Source: an uncultured Sulfitobacter sp.
GTDB taxonomy: Bacteria > Pseudomonadota > Alphaproteobacteria > Rhodobacterales > Rhodobacteraceae
Length of the DNA: 64,000 bases
NCBI GenBank assembly: GCA_937928635.1
Contig: CALFWM010000046.1
Span: 1-64,000, forward strand
Direction of reading: 5' to 3'
Of this stretch, positions 27,201 to 36,517 are shown one piece after another. The translations under genes were made by a program, and so were the position numbers. A model generated the notes under the pieces. That model was not told the DNA's origin and ran no database searches. It saw only the letters and a list, made by a program, of their open reading frames with translations. Position 1 is the first letter of the stretch. Every line of letters begins with the position of its first letter.

Positions 27201-28820
27201 GTGTTGTTTGAAAGCGGACATGTGGACAGTTTTGCGCGGGACAATCTGCCGGCCCCCTCACGTTGGCCAGATTTTCTGCTGGAGGGGTTTGACTACCCGG
27301 AACGGCTGAACGTTGGTGTGGAACTTACTGATTTCATGGTTGAAAAGGGGTTTGGCGATCATACCGCGCTGATCGGGAATGGCCGGCGGCGGACCTATAA
27401 GGAACTCAGCGACTGGACCAACAAACTGGCCCGCGCCATGGTGGAAAACCTTGGGGTTAAGCCCGGCAACCGGGTGTTGATCCGATCCGCCAACAACCCT
27501 GCGATGGTCGCCTGCTGGCTGGCGGCAACAAAGGCGGGGGCTGTGGTGGTCAACACCATGCCCATGCTGCGCGCCGGAGAGTTGAGTGCCATTGTGGACA
27601 AGGCACAGATCACCCATGCGCTGTGCGATACGAGGCTGATGGATGAAATGGCGGCCTGTGCCAAAACCTCGGCCTATCTGAAAACGGTTGTCGGGTTTGA
27701 TGGCACGTCAAATCATGATGCTGAGCTGGACCGCCTTGCGTTGGAAAAACCTGTCCAATTTGACGCGGTTGCCACGGCGCAGGATGACGTTGCACTGTTG
27801 GGGTTTACATCGGGAACAACCGGTAACCCCAAGGCAACAATGCATTTTCACCGTGATCTGCTGATCATAGCCGATGGATATGCCAAGGAAGTGTTGGGGG
27901 TTGTGCCCGAAGACGTCTTTGTTGGTTCACCGCCACTGGCCTTTACCTTTGGGCTTGGTGGCTTGGCGGTATTTCCGCTGCGGTTTGGGGCTGCGGCGAC
28001 CTTGCTGGAGGCGGCAAGCCCACCCAACATGATTGAGATCATTGAGAAATTCAAGGCAACCGTCTGTTTTACCGCGCCAACCGCCTATCGCGCGATGTTG
28101 CAGGCGATGGAGGACGGCGCCGACCTCAGCTCGCTCCGGGCCGCCGTCAGTGCCGGTGAAACCCTGCCGCCCCCTGTCTATCACGATTGGCAGGCCAAGA
28201 CCGGTAAACCGATGCTGGACGGGATTGGGGCTACGGAAATGCTGCATATTTTCATCTCCAACCGGTTTGATGATCACAAGGCGGGCTGCACCGGCAAACC
28301 TGTCACCGGGTATGAGGCGCGTGTGCTCGATGAAAACGGGCAGGATGCGCCCGTGGATCAGGTGGGGCGTCTGGCCGTGCGCGGGCCAACCGGGTGCCGC
28401 TATCTCGCGGATGACCGACAGACCACCTATGTTGAGGGCGGGTGGAACATCACAGGTGACAGTTTTTCCATGGACGCTGAGGGCTATCTGCATTTTGCCG
28501 CGCGCAACGATGATATGATTGTGTCAGCGGGGTATAACATTGCAGGGCCGGAGGTGGAGGCGGCGCTGCTCAGCCATCCGATGGTCAGCGAATGTGGCGT
28601 GGTTGGCGCACCGGACGAGGACCGCGGGGCAATTGTGCAGGCCCATGTTGTCCTTATGGAAGGTGCTGAAAAATCAGCCCTTACAATCAAGATGTTACAA
28701 GACCATGTGAAGGCGACGATTGCGCCCTATAAATACCCGCGTGACGTGCGGTTTATTGATGCGCTGCCCAAGACAGCGACCGGAAAAATCCAGCGCTTTG
28801 CCCTGCGTGAACAGCACTAG
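27201..28820 (+). CDS. 2-aminobenzoate/benzoate-type CoA ligase
   Basis: AMP-forming acyl-CoA synthetase of 539 aa. Core motifs: P-loop LGFTSGTTGNPKATMHFH, adenine site LDGIGATEMLHIF, hinge region FAARNDDMIVSAGYNIAGPEVE and the adenylation lysine in PKTATGKIQRF. The N-terminus DNLPAPSRWPDFLLEGFDYPERLNV matches benzoate/2-aminobenzoate CoA ligases. It starts with GTG (an in-frame TTG is next) directly after the acyl-CoA dehydrogenase stop. It would activate anthranilate for the bifunctional monooxygenase. Confidence 0.88.
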   Translation: MLFESGHVDSFARDNLPAPSRWPDFLLEGFDYPERLNVGVELTDFMVEKGFGDHTALIGNGRRRTYKELSDWTNKLARAMVENLGVKPGNRVLIRSANNPAMVACWLAATKAGAVVVNTMPMLRAGELSAIVDKAQITHALCDTRLMDEMAACAKTSAYLKTVVGFDGTSNHDAELDRLALEKPVQFDAVATAQDDVALLGFTSGTTGNPKATMHFHRDLLIIADGYAKEVLGVVPEDVFVGSPPLAFTFGLGGLAVFPLRFGAAATLLEAASPPNMIEIIEKFKATVCFTAPTAYRAMLQAMEDGADLSSLRAAVSAGETLPPPVYHDWQAKTGKPMLDGIGATEMLHIFISNRFDDHKAGCTGKPVTGYEARVLDENGQDAPVDQVGRLAVRGPTGCRYLADDRQTTYVEGGWNITGDSFSMDAEGYLHFAARNDDMIVSAGYNIAGPEVEAALLSHPMVSECGVVGAPDEDRGAIVQAHVVLMEGAEKSALTIKMLQDHVKATIAPYKYPRDVRFIDALPKTATGKIQRFALREQH

Positions 28821-28825
28821 CGCGA

Positions 28826-29620
28826 TCAGCCGCGGCGCAGCAGCGGGGCGATGCCCGTGGAAAGCACAAAGAACGCCGCAGCAATTGTGACGATGCTTGG
28901 CCCGGCCTGCGTGTCATAGGCAAAGGACAAGTGCAGGCCCCCCAGTGCCGAGACAGCACCAATGACACAGGCCCAGAGCGCCATCATCTCTGGTGTGCGC
29001 GCCAGCGGGCGGGCGGCGGCGGCCGGGATGATCAAAAGGGCCGCGATTAACAAGGCCCCCACCACCTTGATTGCAACCGCAACAACAATGGCCAGGGCCA
29101 TAGTCAATATCAGTTTTTCCCGTTTGGGGTTGCCGCCAGAGGCAACGGCCAGATCCGGGTTCAATGTTGCACTCAACAAGGCCTGCCAGCGCCAGGCCAG
29201 CAGGGCCATGACCGCAAATGCGCCGCCCCAGATCAACAGCAGATCATGTGACGTGACCGTCAGAATCTCTCCAAACAGATAGGCATCCAGATCAATGGCA
29301 CGCCCCGGCAAGAGCGAAACCGCCACCAGCCCAAGGGCCAGCGCGCTATGGGCCAGCACGCCCAACAGGGCATCCGTGCTGACCAGCCGCTCTGACAGGC
29401 TGCTGACAATCAGGGCCATGACCAATGCGATGATCAGCACGCCCAGCGTGATCGGCACATCCGTCGCAACCGCCAGCGCCACACCCAGCAGGGCGGCATG
29501 GCCCGTGGCGTCACCAAAATAGGCGATGCGCCGCCAGATGACAAAACAGCCCAAGGGGGCCGCGGCCAGGGCAACGCCCAAACCGGCGAGGGCGGCGCGG
29601 GTGGCAAAATCATCCAGCAT
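28826..29620 (-). CDS. znuB: Zinc ABC transporter permease
   Basis: ABC-3 family membrane protein of 264 aa with about eight helices; the motifs RRIAYFGDATGHAALLGVAL and KVVGALLIAALLIIPAAAARPL are typical of metal permeases. Forms the zinc channel with ZnuC. Its start overlaps the znuC stop, and it converges with the CoA ligase 5 bp downstream. Confidence 0.93.
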   Translation of the reverse strand: MLDDFATRAALAGLGVALAAAPLGCFVIWRRIAYFGDATGHAALLGVALAVATDVPITLGVLIIALVMALIVSSLSERLVSTDALLGVLAHSALALGLVAVSLLPGRAIDLDAYLFGEILTVTSHDLLLIWGGAFAVMALLAWRWQALLSATLNPDLAVASGGNPKREKLILTMALAIVVAVAIKVVGALLIAALLIIPAAAARPLARTPEMMALWACVIGAVSALGGLHLSFAYDTQAGPSIVTIAAAFFVLSTGIAPLLRRG

Positions 29621-30348
29621 CAGGCGTCTTCGTGACTGTGGTCATGTTCATGATCATGCTCGTGACGATAAAGCGCCAGTGCGCCGCGCGTGCCGGTGCC
29701 AAAAATCTCTCTGTATTCGGGGGCGTCAGCGACCATCTCGGGCGTGCCCTCGCAACAGATATGGCCGTTCACACATAACACCCGGTCAGAGGCGGCCATG
29801 ACCACGTGCAAATCATGGCTGACCATCAAAACCGCGCATCCGATCTCATTGCGGACGTCTTCGATGCGGCGGTAAAACGTGGCGGAACCCGGCTGATCCA
29901 GACCTTGCGTCGCTTCATCCAGGATCAGAATGTCGGGCGCGTTGAGCAGGGCGCGCGCCAGCAGCACCCGTTGAAACTGCCCGCCGGAGAGTGCGATCAT
30001 CTGGCGATGGGCCAGTTCCGGCACGCCTGCGCGGGTCAGGGCATCACGGACAACCGCAGGTTTCTGACGATGGGGCAGGTTCAGGAACCGGCTGACCGTC
30101 ATCGGCAGGGTGCTGTCAATATGCAGCCGTTGCGGCACATAGCCGATGCGCAACGCCGGCGCACGGGCCACACTGCCGCTGGCAGGTTTCATGGCCCCGA
30201 CCAGCGCGCGTAGCAGGCTCGATTTGCCAGAACCATTGGGGCCGACGATGGTGACAATCTCACCCCGTTCAATGGCAAAATCGACTCCGTGCAACACGGT
30301 TTGACCGTTGTGGCGCAAGGTCAGCTTATGGGCGGAAAGCAGGCTCAT
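29620..30348 (-). CDS. znuC: Zinc ABC transporter ATPase
   Basis: Protein of 242 aa: Walker A GPNGSGKSS, signature LSGGQFQRV, Walker B ILILDEATQGLDQP, H-loop MVSHDLHVV. The C-terminus is His-rich (HEHDHEHDHSHEDA), a feature shared with ZnuA here and consistent with zinc sensing or buffering. Overlaps zur by 4 bp. Confidence 0.94.
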   Translation of the reverse strand: MSLLSAHKLTLRHNGQTVLHGVDFAIERGEIVTIVGPNGSGKSSLLRALVGAMKPASGSVARAPALRIGYVPQRLHIDSTLPMTVSRFLNLPHRQKPAVVRDALTRAGVPELAHRQMIALSGGQFQRVLLARALLNAPDILILDEATQGLDQPGSATFYRRIEDVRNEIGCAVLMVSHDLHVVMAASDRVLCVNGHICCEGTPEMVADAPEYREIFGTGTRGALALYRHEHDHEHDHSHEDA

Positions 30349-30824
30349 GGTGCGGTTTCCTGACAGGAGGGGCAGAGGCCCTGCGCCTCAATCACTGTGC
30401 GTTCAATCAAAAAACCGGCGTCACGTGCCGCCGCGCCCAAGCGCCCTTTGGCCGGGGCAGTTTCGGTCTCTGCGACATGCTGGCAGGTTGTACAAATCAG
30501 AAACGCCGGCACATGATCCGACCCCAGATGCGTGCAGGCGATATAGGCGTTCAGCGCCTCGATTTTGTGGGCAAACCCCGCTTTTACCAGAAAGGCCAGC
30601 GCGCGATAGGCCACGGGGGGCTGATGGCCCAACCCTTCCTTTGCCAGCACGGCCAGCAGATCATAGGCCCCGATGGCGCGGTGTTCTGCCAGCAGAATTT
30701 CCAGCGCGCGGCGGCGTACAGGGGTCAGGCGCAGACCTTTTTCGCGGCACAGCGCCTCTGCACGGGCAAGCGTGTCCGTCTTGCAGGCGCTGTGATCATG
30801 GTCATGAAATCCAAGGGCAGGCAT
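30345..30824 (-). CDS. zur: Fur-family zinc uptake regulator
   Basis: Protein of 159 aa. The helix-turn-helix is LRLTPVRRRALEILLAEHRAIGAYDLLAVL; the metal sites include HLGSDHVPAFLICTTCQHVAE (CxxC) and the C-terminal GLCPSCQ (CxxC), giving the structural four-Cys zinc site. The start MPALGFHDHDHS follows GGAG at good spacing. Regulates its own operon and divergent znuA through the palindrome at 30846-30861. Confidence 0.92.
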   Translation of the reverse strand: MPALGFHDHDHSACKTDTLARAEALCREKGLRLTPVRRRALEILLAEHRAIGAYDLLAVLAKEGLGHQPPVAYRALAFLVKAGFAHKIEALNAYIACTHLGSDHVPAFLICTTCQHVAETETAPAKGRLGAAARDAGFLIERTVIEAQGLCPSCQETAP

Positions 30825-30845
30825 GGTTTCTCCTTTTGGGGATTG

Positions 30846-30861
30846 ATATGTTATAACATAT
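30846..30861. promoter_or_regulatory. Zur box between zur and znuA
   Basis: ATATGTTATAACATAT is a perfect 16-bp palindrome in the 76-bp divergent spacer, centred 29 bp from the zur start and 47 bp from the znuA start. The core TGTTATAACA matches the known Zur recognition pattern (GTTATAnTATAAC-like), so it should repress both directions under zinc sufficiency. Confidence 0.85.
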
Positions 30862-30900
30862 GTTTTAGCAAGGGCTCTGATTTTGAAACCGGGGGCCCTT

Positions 30901-31944
30901 ATGTTACGTTTTTTGCCAATCCTGATGCTGCTTGCCGCACCTGCGCGGGCGGAGGTGCCACATGTGGTTACAGATATTGCCCCCATCCATGGGTTGGTGG
31001 CGCAGGTCATGGGCGATTTGGGCACGCCAGAGCTTGTGGTCACGCCCGGCACATCGCCGCATCACCACGCGATGCGCCCCTCGGAGGCACGCATGTTGAC
31101 CAAGGCAGACGCTGTCATTTGGGTCGGGCCCGCGCTGACGCGGTGGTTGGAAGAACCGATTGAAACACTGGCACCCAATGCGTCTGTTTTGACCTTGTTG
31201 GAGAGCGACGGTTTGGAACTGTTGCCGTTTCGGGCAGGGGAGATGTTTGGCGAGCATGATCATGGCGCGGCGGATCACGATGACCATGACGCGCATGATG
31301 ATCACAAAGAACATGCGGATCACGATGCCCATAAAGACGAACACGACCATGACGAACACGATCATGACAAACACGCGGATCACGATGCTCACAGCGGCCA
31401 TGACGACCACGCGGATCATGCGCCGGGCAGCATAGATCCGCACATTTGGCTCAGCCCTGCCAATGCGGGTATGATTGTTAACAAGATCAGTGTGTTACTC
31501 AGCGATCTTGATCCAGATAACGCAGAGACCTATGCGGCCAACGCAACCATTGCGCGTGCTGAGATTGCCCGCGCCGCGCAGGACATTTCAGAGCAGCTGA
31601 CACCGTTGCAAAACCAGCCCTTTGTCGTGTTGCATGACGGGTTTCATTACTTTGAACACACCTTTGGCGTTGAGGCGATTGGCGCGATCACGGATGGCCA
31701 TGAGCAAACGCCGGGGGCGGCACGCATGGCCGAATTGCGTGAAAAACTTGCGCAGAGCGGGCTGCGGTGTGCGTTCATCGAACCGGGGGCCAGTGCGCGC
31801 TTGCTTGACACTGCCACCGAAGGGATGGAAGTGCGACGCGGCGTGCTTGACCCTCTTGGGGTGGAGCTGACGCCGGGGCCTGCGCTCTATGTCGGGTTGA
31901 TCCGCGCGATGGGGGATACGATGGCGGAATGTCTGGCCGACTGA
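30901..31944 (+). CDS. znuA: Zinc ABC transporter substrate-binding protein
   Basis: Protein of 347 aa. Sec signal MLRFLPILMLLAAPARA; mature cluster-9 binding protein with zinc ligands in TSPHHHAMRPS, LHDGFHYFEHTFGV and the C-terminal aspartate region. A long His/Asp loop (about residues 115-175, repeats of HDH, DDHDAHDDH, HADHDAH) precedes SIDPHIWLSP. The loop is a low-complexity metal-trapping segment, longer than in many homologues. Start ATG at MLRF; a TTG six codons upstream is not needed. Confidence 0.94.
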   Translation: MLRFLPILMLLAAPARAEVPHVVTDIAPIHGLVAQVMGDLGTPELVVTPGTSPHHHAMRPSEARMLTKADAVIWVGPALTRWLEEPIETLAPNASVLTLLESDGLELLPFRAGEMFGEHDHGAADHDDHDAHDDHKEHADHDAHKDEHDHDEHDHDKHADHDAHSGHDDHADHAPGSIDPHIWLSPANAGMIVNKISVLLSDLDPDNAETYAANATIARAEIARAAQDISEQLTPLQNQPFVVLHDGFHYFEHTFGVEAIGAITDGHEQTPGAARMAELREKLAQSGLRCAFIEPGASARLLDTATEGMEVRRGVLDPLGVELTPGPALYVGLIRAMGDTMAECLAD

Positions 31945-32028
31945 TGGGGCGATGCGTCAGAAAAGGGCTGGCCGGGATGGCGCAGACCTGAGACACTTCT
32001 GCGCATCTTCATCATGACAGGAGCGGTC

Positions 32029-33612
32029 ATGAACCTCACACGTCGGGCCTTTTTGCGCAGCACTGCGGCGGTGCTCGCCATTAGTGCCAGCGGTACGGTG
32101 GCCGCGCAGGACCGGTTTGATTTCAAGGCATTAATGGATTTTTGGCCCGTTGGGCAGATTACCCTGATGCACATCGGGCCGCTGATGGGGCAGATGATGC
32201 CGCATTATCAGCGTGCGCCCGAGGTGCGCATTGGGGTGGGGGACGCGGCGGGGAAGGTGCCCTATTTGACCGGAGAGGCGTTTCGGATCCGCTATGGAAT
32301 AGGCGGGCGAACGCCGATGGATTATGCACACACGCACGAGCATTTTGTGGAGCACGCGCGGGCCTATGGAAAGATGGGTGGGCTGGACCGGGTGGCGACG
32401 GTGCTGAATGCGATCCGGGCAGAGCGGCCGGGGGCGTTGTTTTTGAGCCATTGGAACCACTTTGGCTATCGCCAAAGGCTGGAGCATCCCAGCAATCGTT
32501 TGAACAATCACGCGTCACTTAAAGCGGATGCGCTTGGGAGCTGCGTTTACAGGCGAAACCGTCAGGGCAAGGACGATAACGAACAGTGTGTTGAGAGGTT
32601 CAACCGGGGAGGTTTGAATATTGAGGTCGTAGGTGGCTCTGGTCGTGTAGAAGGGATCCAACGCGAGGTGGTTGCCGCTCAGAAACGTGGGGTTGACCTG
32701 ATCGTGTGTCTTAGTTGGTTGGACTTCGACCATTGCCGCGCGCTGGCGCAGGATGTGCCTGAGCTTGACATTATTTTGTCAGGGAGCACGCCAGCCTTGC
32801 CCGAACCAGAAGTGATTGGAAAAACGCATGTCTTTGCAAGTGGCCGTCAGGGGCGATTTGTAACGCGTATTGATGTGGATGTGATGGAAAATGGCAGGGT
32901 AGAGCTTGAGTCAAAGTTGATACCCACTTTCAGTGATCTCATTCCAGCAGATCCGTCTGTGTCAGCTCTGATCAAGAGGGAACGTGCGCCATTTCTGGAA
33001 GACTTGCTGCATGTTGTCGGACAGGCAGACACACTGCTCTTTCGCCGCGGGAGCCTTGGGAGCACTTGGGATGACCTGATCTGTGCGGCTCTGATGGCCG
33101 AATTTGAAGCTGATATCGCATTGGTTGGAGGTTCGCGGGCCGGGCGCGACATTTTGCCGGGGCAGGACATCACCCGCGAGGATCTTTATGCTCTTTTCTG
33201 GCCGGGCACGCGCTGGCCATTCCACGTCACTATCAAGGGAGCCATAATCAAGGAAATCCTAGAAAACGAGGTCACATCAGCCTTTGACGCAGACCTACAC
33301 AGGCGGGGTATTGCGGATATGGTACGCGCTGGTGGTTTGGGATTTGCGCTGGAATTGGAAGTAAAAACCGGTGAGCGGGTTGGAGATCTACGGCTCTTGG
33401 AGGCCAATTTACCACTCGAAATGGACCAGAAATACCGGGTCGCGTTCTGGGGGGTAGACATCGTGCTCTCGCAGGGGGATGTCGCTATGTGGCAGGATCA
33501 CGAGCGCCATTTTCGGCGCAATGGTATTCCTATCTGGCAAGTCCTCGAAAACTACATCATCAAACGCGCCCGTGTTGGCACCGAACGGGTCACAAGTGTC
33601 ACCCTCAAATAA
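32029..33612 (+). CDS. SoxB-like Tat-exported protein lacking the metal-ligand motifs
   Basis: Protein of 527 aa. A Tat signal (LTRRAFLRSTAAVLAISASG) is followed by a clear SoxB-type body: IGVGDAAGKVPYLTGEAFRI, YGKMGGLDRVATVLNAIRAERP, FSDLIPADPSVSALI, GSTWDDLICAAL, GQDITREDLY and the end IPIWQVLENYI. SoxB hydrolyses thiosulfate-derived groups from SoxYZ using two metals. Here the ligand motifs are replaced: PLMGQ (51-55) for DxHAQ, SHW (140-142) for GGD, SWL (229-231) for SHN, and SGSTPA (251-256) for GHTHD. The middle appears shortened and remodelled. The frame is intact and starts after AGGAG. No sox genes are near. Role unknown; probably a pseudoenzyme. Confidence 0.78.
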   Translation: MNLTRRAFLRSTAAVLAISASGTVAAQDRFDFKALMDFWPVGQITLMHIGPLMGQMMPHYQRAPEVRIGVGDAAGKVPYLTGEAFRIRYGIGGRTPMDYAHTHEHFVEHARAYGKMGGLDRVATVLNAIRAERPGALFLSHWNHFGYRQRLEHPSNRLNNHASLKADALGSCVYRRNRQGKDDNEQCVERFNRGGLNIEVVGGSGRVEGIQREVVAAQKRGVDLIVCLSWLDFDHCRALAQDVPELDIILSGSTPALPEPEVIGKTHVFASGRQGRFVTRIDVDVMENGRVELESKLIPTFSDLIPADPSVSALIKRERAPFLEDLLHVVGQADTLLFRRGSLGSTWDDLICAALMAEFEADIALVGGSRAGRDILPGQDITREDLYALFWPGTRWPFHVTIKGAIIKEILENEVTSAFDADLHRRGIADMVRAGGLGFALELEVKTGERVGDLRLLEANLPLEMDQKYRVAFWGVDIVLSQGDVAMWQDHERHFRRNGIPIWQVLENYIIKRARVGTERVTSVTLK

Positions 33613-33676
33613 CCCCATTGCTCCCCACAAAGCGCCCCATTTGACCCTCATGTCCTTCCGCAACGACCGCGCCCCC

Positions 33677-33706
33677 CTTGAACCCTCTTTGGCCCACGAC
33701 TAATCT
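33677..33706 (+). promoter_or_regulatory. Possible heat-shock (RpoH-type) promoter for clpP
   Basis: CTTGAA at 33677-33682 is followed after 17 bp by CTAATCT (33700-33706), about 50 bp before the clpP start. This resembles RpoH promoters in alphaproteobacteria, and clpP is a common heat-shock gene. The -10 element is weak, so this is tentative. Confidence 0.35.
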
Positions 33707-33757
33707 CTGGGTAAGGGTTTGCAGGTATGGTCCGGCAAACGACATTGAGGCAGGCAC

Positions 33758-34411
33758 ATGAACGATCCAATTGACACCTATATGAACACGCTCGTCCCCA
33801 TGGTGGTGGAGCAAACCAGCCGGGGCGAACGCGCTTACGATATCTTTTCCCGGCTGTTGAAAGAGCGGATTATTTTCCTGTCCGGCCCGGTCCATGACGG
33901 CATGTCAAGCCTGATCGTTGCGCAATTGCTGCACCTTGAGGCGGAGAACCCGAGCAAGGAAATCTCCATGTATATCAACAGCCCCGGCGGTGTTGTGACC
34001 TCTGGCCTGTCGATTTACGACACGATGCAATACATCAAACCAAAGATCAGTACGCTGGTGATCGGGCAGGCGGCCTCCATGGGCTCCTTGCTGCTGACGG
34101 CGGGCGAAAAAGACATGCGGTTTTCGCTGCCCAACTCGCGCGTGATGGTGCATCAGCCGTCCGGTGGGTATCAGGGGCAGGCAACTGACATCATGATCCA
34201 CGCGCAGGAGACCCAAAAGCTCAAGACGCGGCTGAATGAAATTTATGTCAAGCACACCGGTCAGACCCTCAAGAAAGTTGAGGAAGCGCTGGAGCGGGAC
34301 AACTTTATGTCGCCTGAGGATGCCAAGGATTGGGGGTTGATTGACGAAATCGTCGAGAGCCGCGGCAAGGCAGATGATCCTGACGCGCCCAAGGGCAAAA
34401 AAGACAAGTAA
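33758..34411 (+). CDS. clpP: ATP-dependent Clp protease proteolytic subunit
   Basis: Protein of 217 aa, S14 peptidase. The triad is Ser107 (GQAASMGS), His132 (MVHQPSGG) and Asp181 (ERDNFMS). [19 protein letters not shown] forms the substrate-binding strand. It assembles into a tetradecameric barrel with ClpX, encoded 135 bp downstream. The C-terminal tail is charged ([12 protein letters not shown]). Confidence 0.97.
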   Translation: MNDPIDTYMNTLVPMVVEQTSRGERAYDIFSRLLKERIIFLSGPVHDGMSSLIVAQLLHLEAENPSKEISMYINSPGGVVTSGLSIYDTMQYIKPKISTLVIGQAASMGSLLLTAGEKDMRFSLPNSRVMVHQPSGGYQGQATDIMIHAQETQKLKTRLNEIYVKHTGQTLKKVEEALERDNFMSPEDAKDWGLIDEIVESRGKADDPDAPKGKKDK

Positions 34412-34546
34412 CCACCGCACGGTAAATTGATCCTGGCGCTGCGCGATTTAGCGATTGTAGCGCCGGGGTGGCTGGCCTAGGATTGGGGCAATCACATGCC
34501 TCGGGGCGGGGGCGACAACAAGACAACCGACCTGGAAGGGTTTAGT

Positions 34547-35812
34547 ATGGCGAATAGCTCTGGTGGCGACAGCAAAAACACCCTCTATTGCAGCTTTTGT
34601 GGCAAAAGCCAGCATGAGGTGCGCAAGCTGATTGCAGGCCCAACGGTATTCATCTGTGATGAATGTGTTGAACTTTGCATGGATATTATCCGCGAGGAAA
34701 CAAAAGCATCCGGTCTCAAGGCGACAGATGGCGTGCCAACGCCGCGCGACATCTGTGAGGTGCTTGACGATTATGTCATCGGTCAGGCGATGGCAAAACG
34801 CGTGCTGTCCGTGGCGGTGCACAACCACTACAAACGCCTGAATCATGCCCAAAAGGGCAGCGATATCGAACTGGCAAAATCCAACATCCTGTTGGTGGGC
34901 CCCACAGGCTGCGGCAAGACATTGCTGGCGCAGACGCTGGCGCGGATTCTGGATGTGCCCTTTACCATGGCCGATGCCACCACGCTGACCGAAGCGGGGT
35001 ATGTGGGGGAGGATGTGGAAAACATCATCCTCAAGCTGTTGCAGGCCTCTGAATACAACGTGGAACGCGCGCAACGCGGCATCGTTTATATTGATGAAGT
35101 TGATAAGATCACGCGCAAGTCCGAAAACCCTTCCATCACCCGCGACGTATCGGGCGAGGGTGTGCAGCAGGCCTTGCTGAAACTGATGGAAGGCACGGTT
35201 GCCTCTGTGCCACCGCAAGGCGGGCGCAAGCATCCGCAGCAGGAATTCCTGCAGGTCGATACCACGAACATCCTGTTCATCTGTGGCGGTGCCTTTGCGG
35301 GACTGGACAAGATCATATCGGCACGTGGCAAAGGCTCAGCCATGGGGTTTGGCGCGGATGTGCGCGACAATGATGAGCGTGGTATTGGCGAGGTCTTTAC
35401 CGATCTGGAGCCCGAAGATCTGCTGCGTTTTGGTCTGATCCCGGAATTTGTGGGTCGTCTGCCAGTGCTGGCAACGCTGGAAGATCTGGATGAAGATGCA
35501 CTTGTCACCATCCTGACCAAGCCGAAAAATGCGCTTGTTAAGCAGTATGAGCGTCTGTTCGAACTGGAAGACACGACACTCACGTTCACCGATGACGCGT
35601 TGAGCGCAATTGCCAAGCGGGCGATCGAACGCAAGACCGGCGCGCGGGGGTTGCGGTCTATCCTGGAGGATATTCTGCTGGATACGATGTTTGAACTGCC
35701 TGGGCTGGAAAGCGTCACCGAAGTTGTGGTCAATGAGGAGGCTGTTGTGTCAGACGCGGCCCCCCTGATGATCCACGCCGAAGCGGAAAAAGAGCCTGCC
35801 AGCGCAGGTTGA
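34547..35812 (+). CDS. clpX: ATP-dependent Clp protease ATP-binding subunit
   Basis: AAA+ unfoldase of 421 aa. The N-terminal zinc-binding domain has YCSFCGKSQ and [10 protein letters not shown]; Walker A is GPTGCGKT, Walker [10 protein letters not shown], sensor/arginine regions include [14 protein letters not shown] and [12 protein letters not shown]. Start at [15 protein letters not shown] after GGAAGGG; the 17-residue upstream extension is unlikely. Recognises degron-tagged substrates for ClpP. Confidence 0.97.
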   Translation: MANSSGGDSKNTLYCSFCGKSQHEVRKLIAGPTVFICDECVELCMDIIREETKASGLKATDGVPTPRDICEVLDDYVIGQAMAKRVLSVAVHNHYKRLNHAQKGSDIELAKSNILLVGPTGCGKTLLAQTLARILDVPFTMADATTLTEAGYVGEDVENIILKLLQASEYNVERAQRGIVYIDEVDKITRKSENPSITRDVSGEGVQQALLKLMEGTVASVPPQGGRKHPQQEFLQVDTTNILFICGGAFAGLDKIISARGKGSAMGFGADVRDNDERGIGEVFTDLEPEDLLRFGLIPEFVGRLPVLATLEDLDEDALVTILTKPKNALVKQYERLFELEDTTLTFTDDALSAIAKRAIERKTGARGLRSILEDILLDTMFELPGLESVTEVVVNEEAVVSDAAPLMIHAEAEKEPASAG

Positions 35813-35834
35813 TTGCACTGTCGGAATTGAAGGA

Positions 35835-35863
35835 AAGGGCGTGCCATATGGCGCGCCCTTTTT
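35835..35863 (+). terminator. Rho-independent terminator of clpX
   Basis: Arms AAGGGCGTGCC and GGCGCGCCCTT (11 bp, one G-T wobble) enclose an ATAT loop and are followed by TTT CGTTTTTT. It starts 22 bp after the clpX stop. Confidence 0.9.
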
Positions 35864-36120
35864 CGTTTTTTGTGCGGGGCGGGCGGGCCAAGGCCCGCCT
35901 TACGCTGTGAGGGAGTGCGGGGAGCGGACCTTGTGGGCGCAACGTCCTCTGTGAAACATCGCGCATCACGTACCCCCCCCAAATCATTGGTCTCAGGCAG
36001 TGTTGAGTGTTTCAGATTTACTGAAAATTACTTTGGTGATGTCTCAAGTGACTACGAAAACGCCATAGGTTTGGGACGTTTGGTGCTGTAGGGTCCTCCA
36101 AGACCAGCAAAGGAGGGGGC
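35864..36120. repeat. Noncoding spacer with repeat elements upstream of ridA
   Basis: With the clpX terminator this completes a 308-bp gene-free stretch. It holds a GC-rich hairpin (35882-35899, arms GGCGGGCC/GGCCCGCC, followed by TTAC) of the same family as the pair at 44056-44114. It also holds a repeat arm at 35991-36019 that matches 36637-36665 beyond ridA in 23 of 29 positions, and a small TTTCAG/CTGAAA hairpin (36010-36026). GGAGG before 36121 is the ridA RBS. No gene was found. Confidence 0.7.
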
Positions 36121-36477
36121 ATGCAGCGCATACATTCAGGCGGAGAGTTTGAGGCAAAGGCAGGCTATTGCCGGGCAGTGGTGGCCGGGGGCTGGGTCCA
36201 TGTGGCGGGCACCGTAGGGCAGGGTGCGGATGCGGTAGCGCAATGCCGCAGCGCACTTGGCATCATTGAGAGCGCTTTGCGCGAGGCCGGTGCCGGTTTT
36301 GCCGATGTGGTGCGGGTGACCTATATGCTGCCGGACCGCACAGAATTTGCGCCATGCTGGCCGGTTTTGCTCGAGGCGTTTGGTGAAAATCCACCTGCCG
36401 CCACCATGATCGAATGCGGGTTGATTGATCCGAAATACCGGATTGAGATTGAGGTGACCGCGTTTTTGCCTGATTAG
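36121..36477 (+). CDS. RidA family (YjgF/YER057c/UK114) protein
   Basis: Protein of 118 aa of the RidA family: VAGGWVHVAGTVGQGADAV near residues 22-41, ALREAGAGFADVVRVTYML, PPAATMIECGLIDPKYRIEIEVTAFLP at the C-terminus. The arginine in KYRIEIEV corresponds to the residue that in RidA anchors the imine/enamine substrate. It may deaminate reactive 2-aminoacrylate-type intermediates, but subgroup members vary. Monocistronic, strong RBS, flanked by repeats. Confidence 0.88.
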   Translation: MQRIHSGGEFEAKAGYCRAVVAGGWVHVAGTVGQGADAVAQCRSALGIIESALREAGAGFADVVRVTYMLPDRTEFAPCWPVLLEAFGENPPAATMIECGLIDPKYRIEIEVTAFLPD

Positions 36478-36517
36478 AGCGAAATCCGTTCAAGCTGCGA
36501 CGCAGAGCATCACTTAT

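Noticed and set aside
31250..31430. Repeated GATCACGATG-type units looking like a short tandem array
   Set aside because: They encode the His/Asp-rich metal loop of ZnuA in frame and are low-complexity coding sequence, not a CRISPR or satellite.
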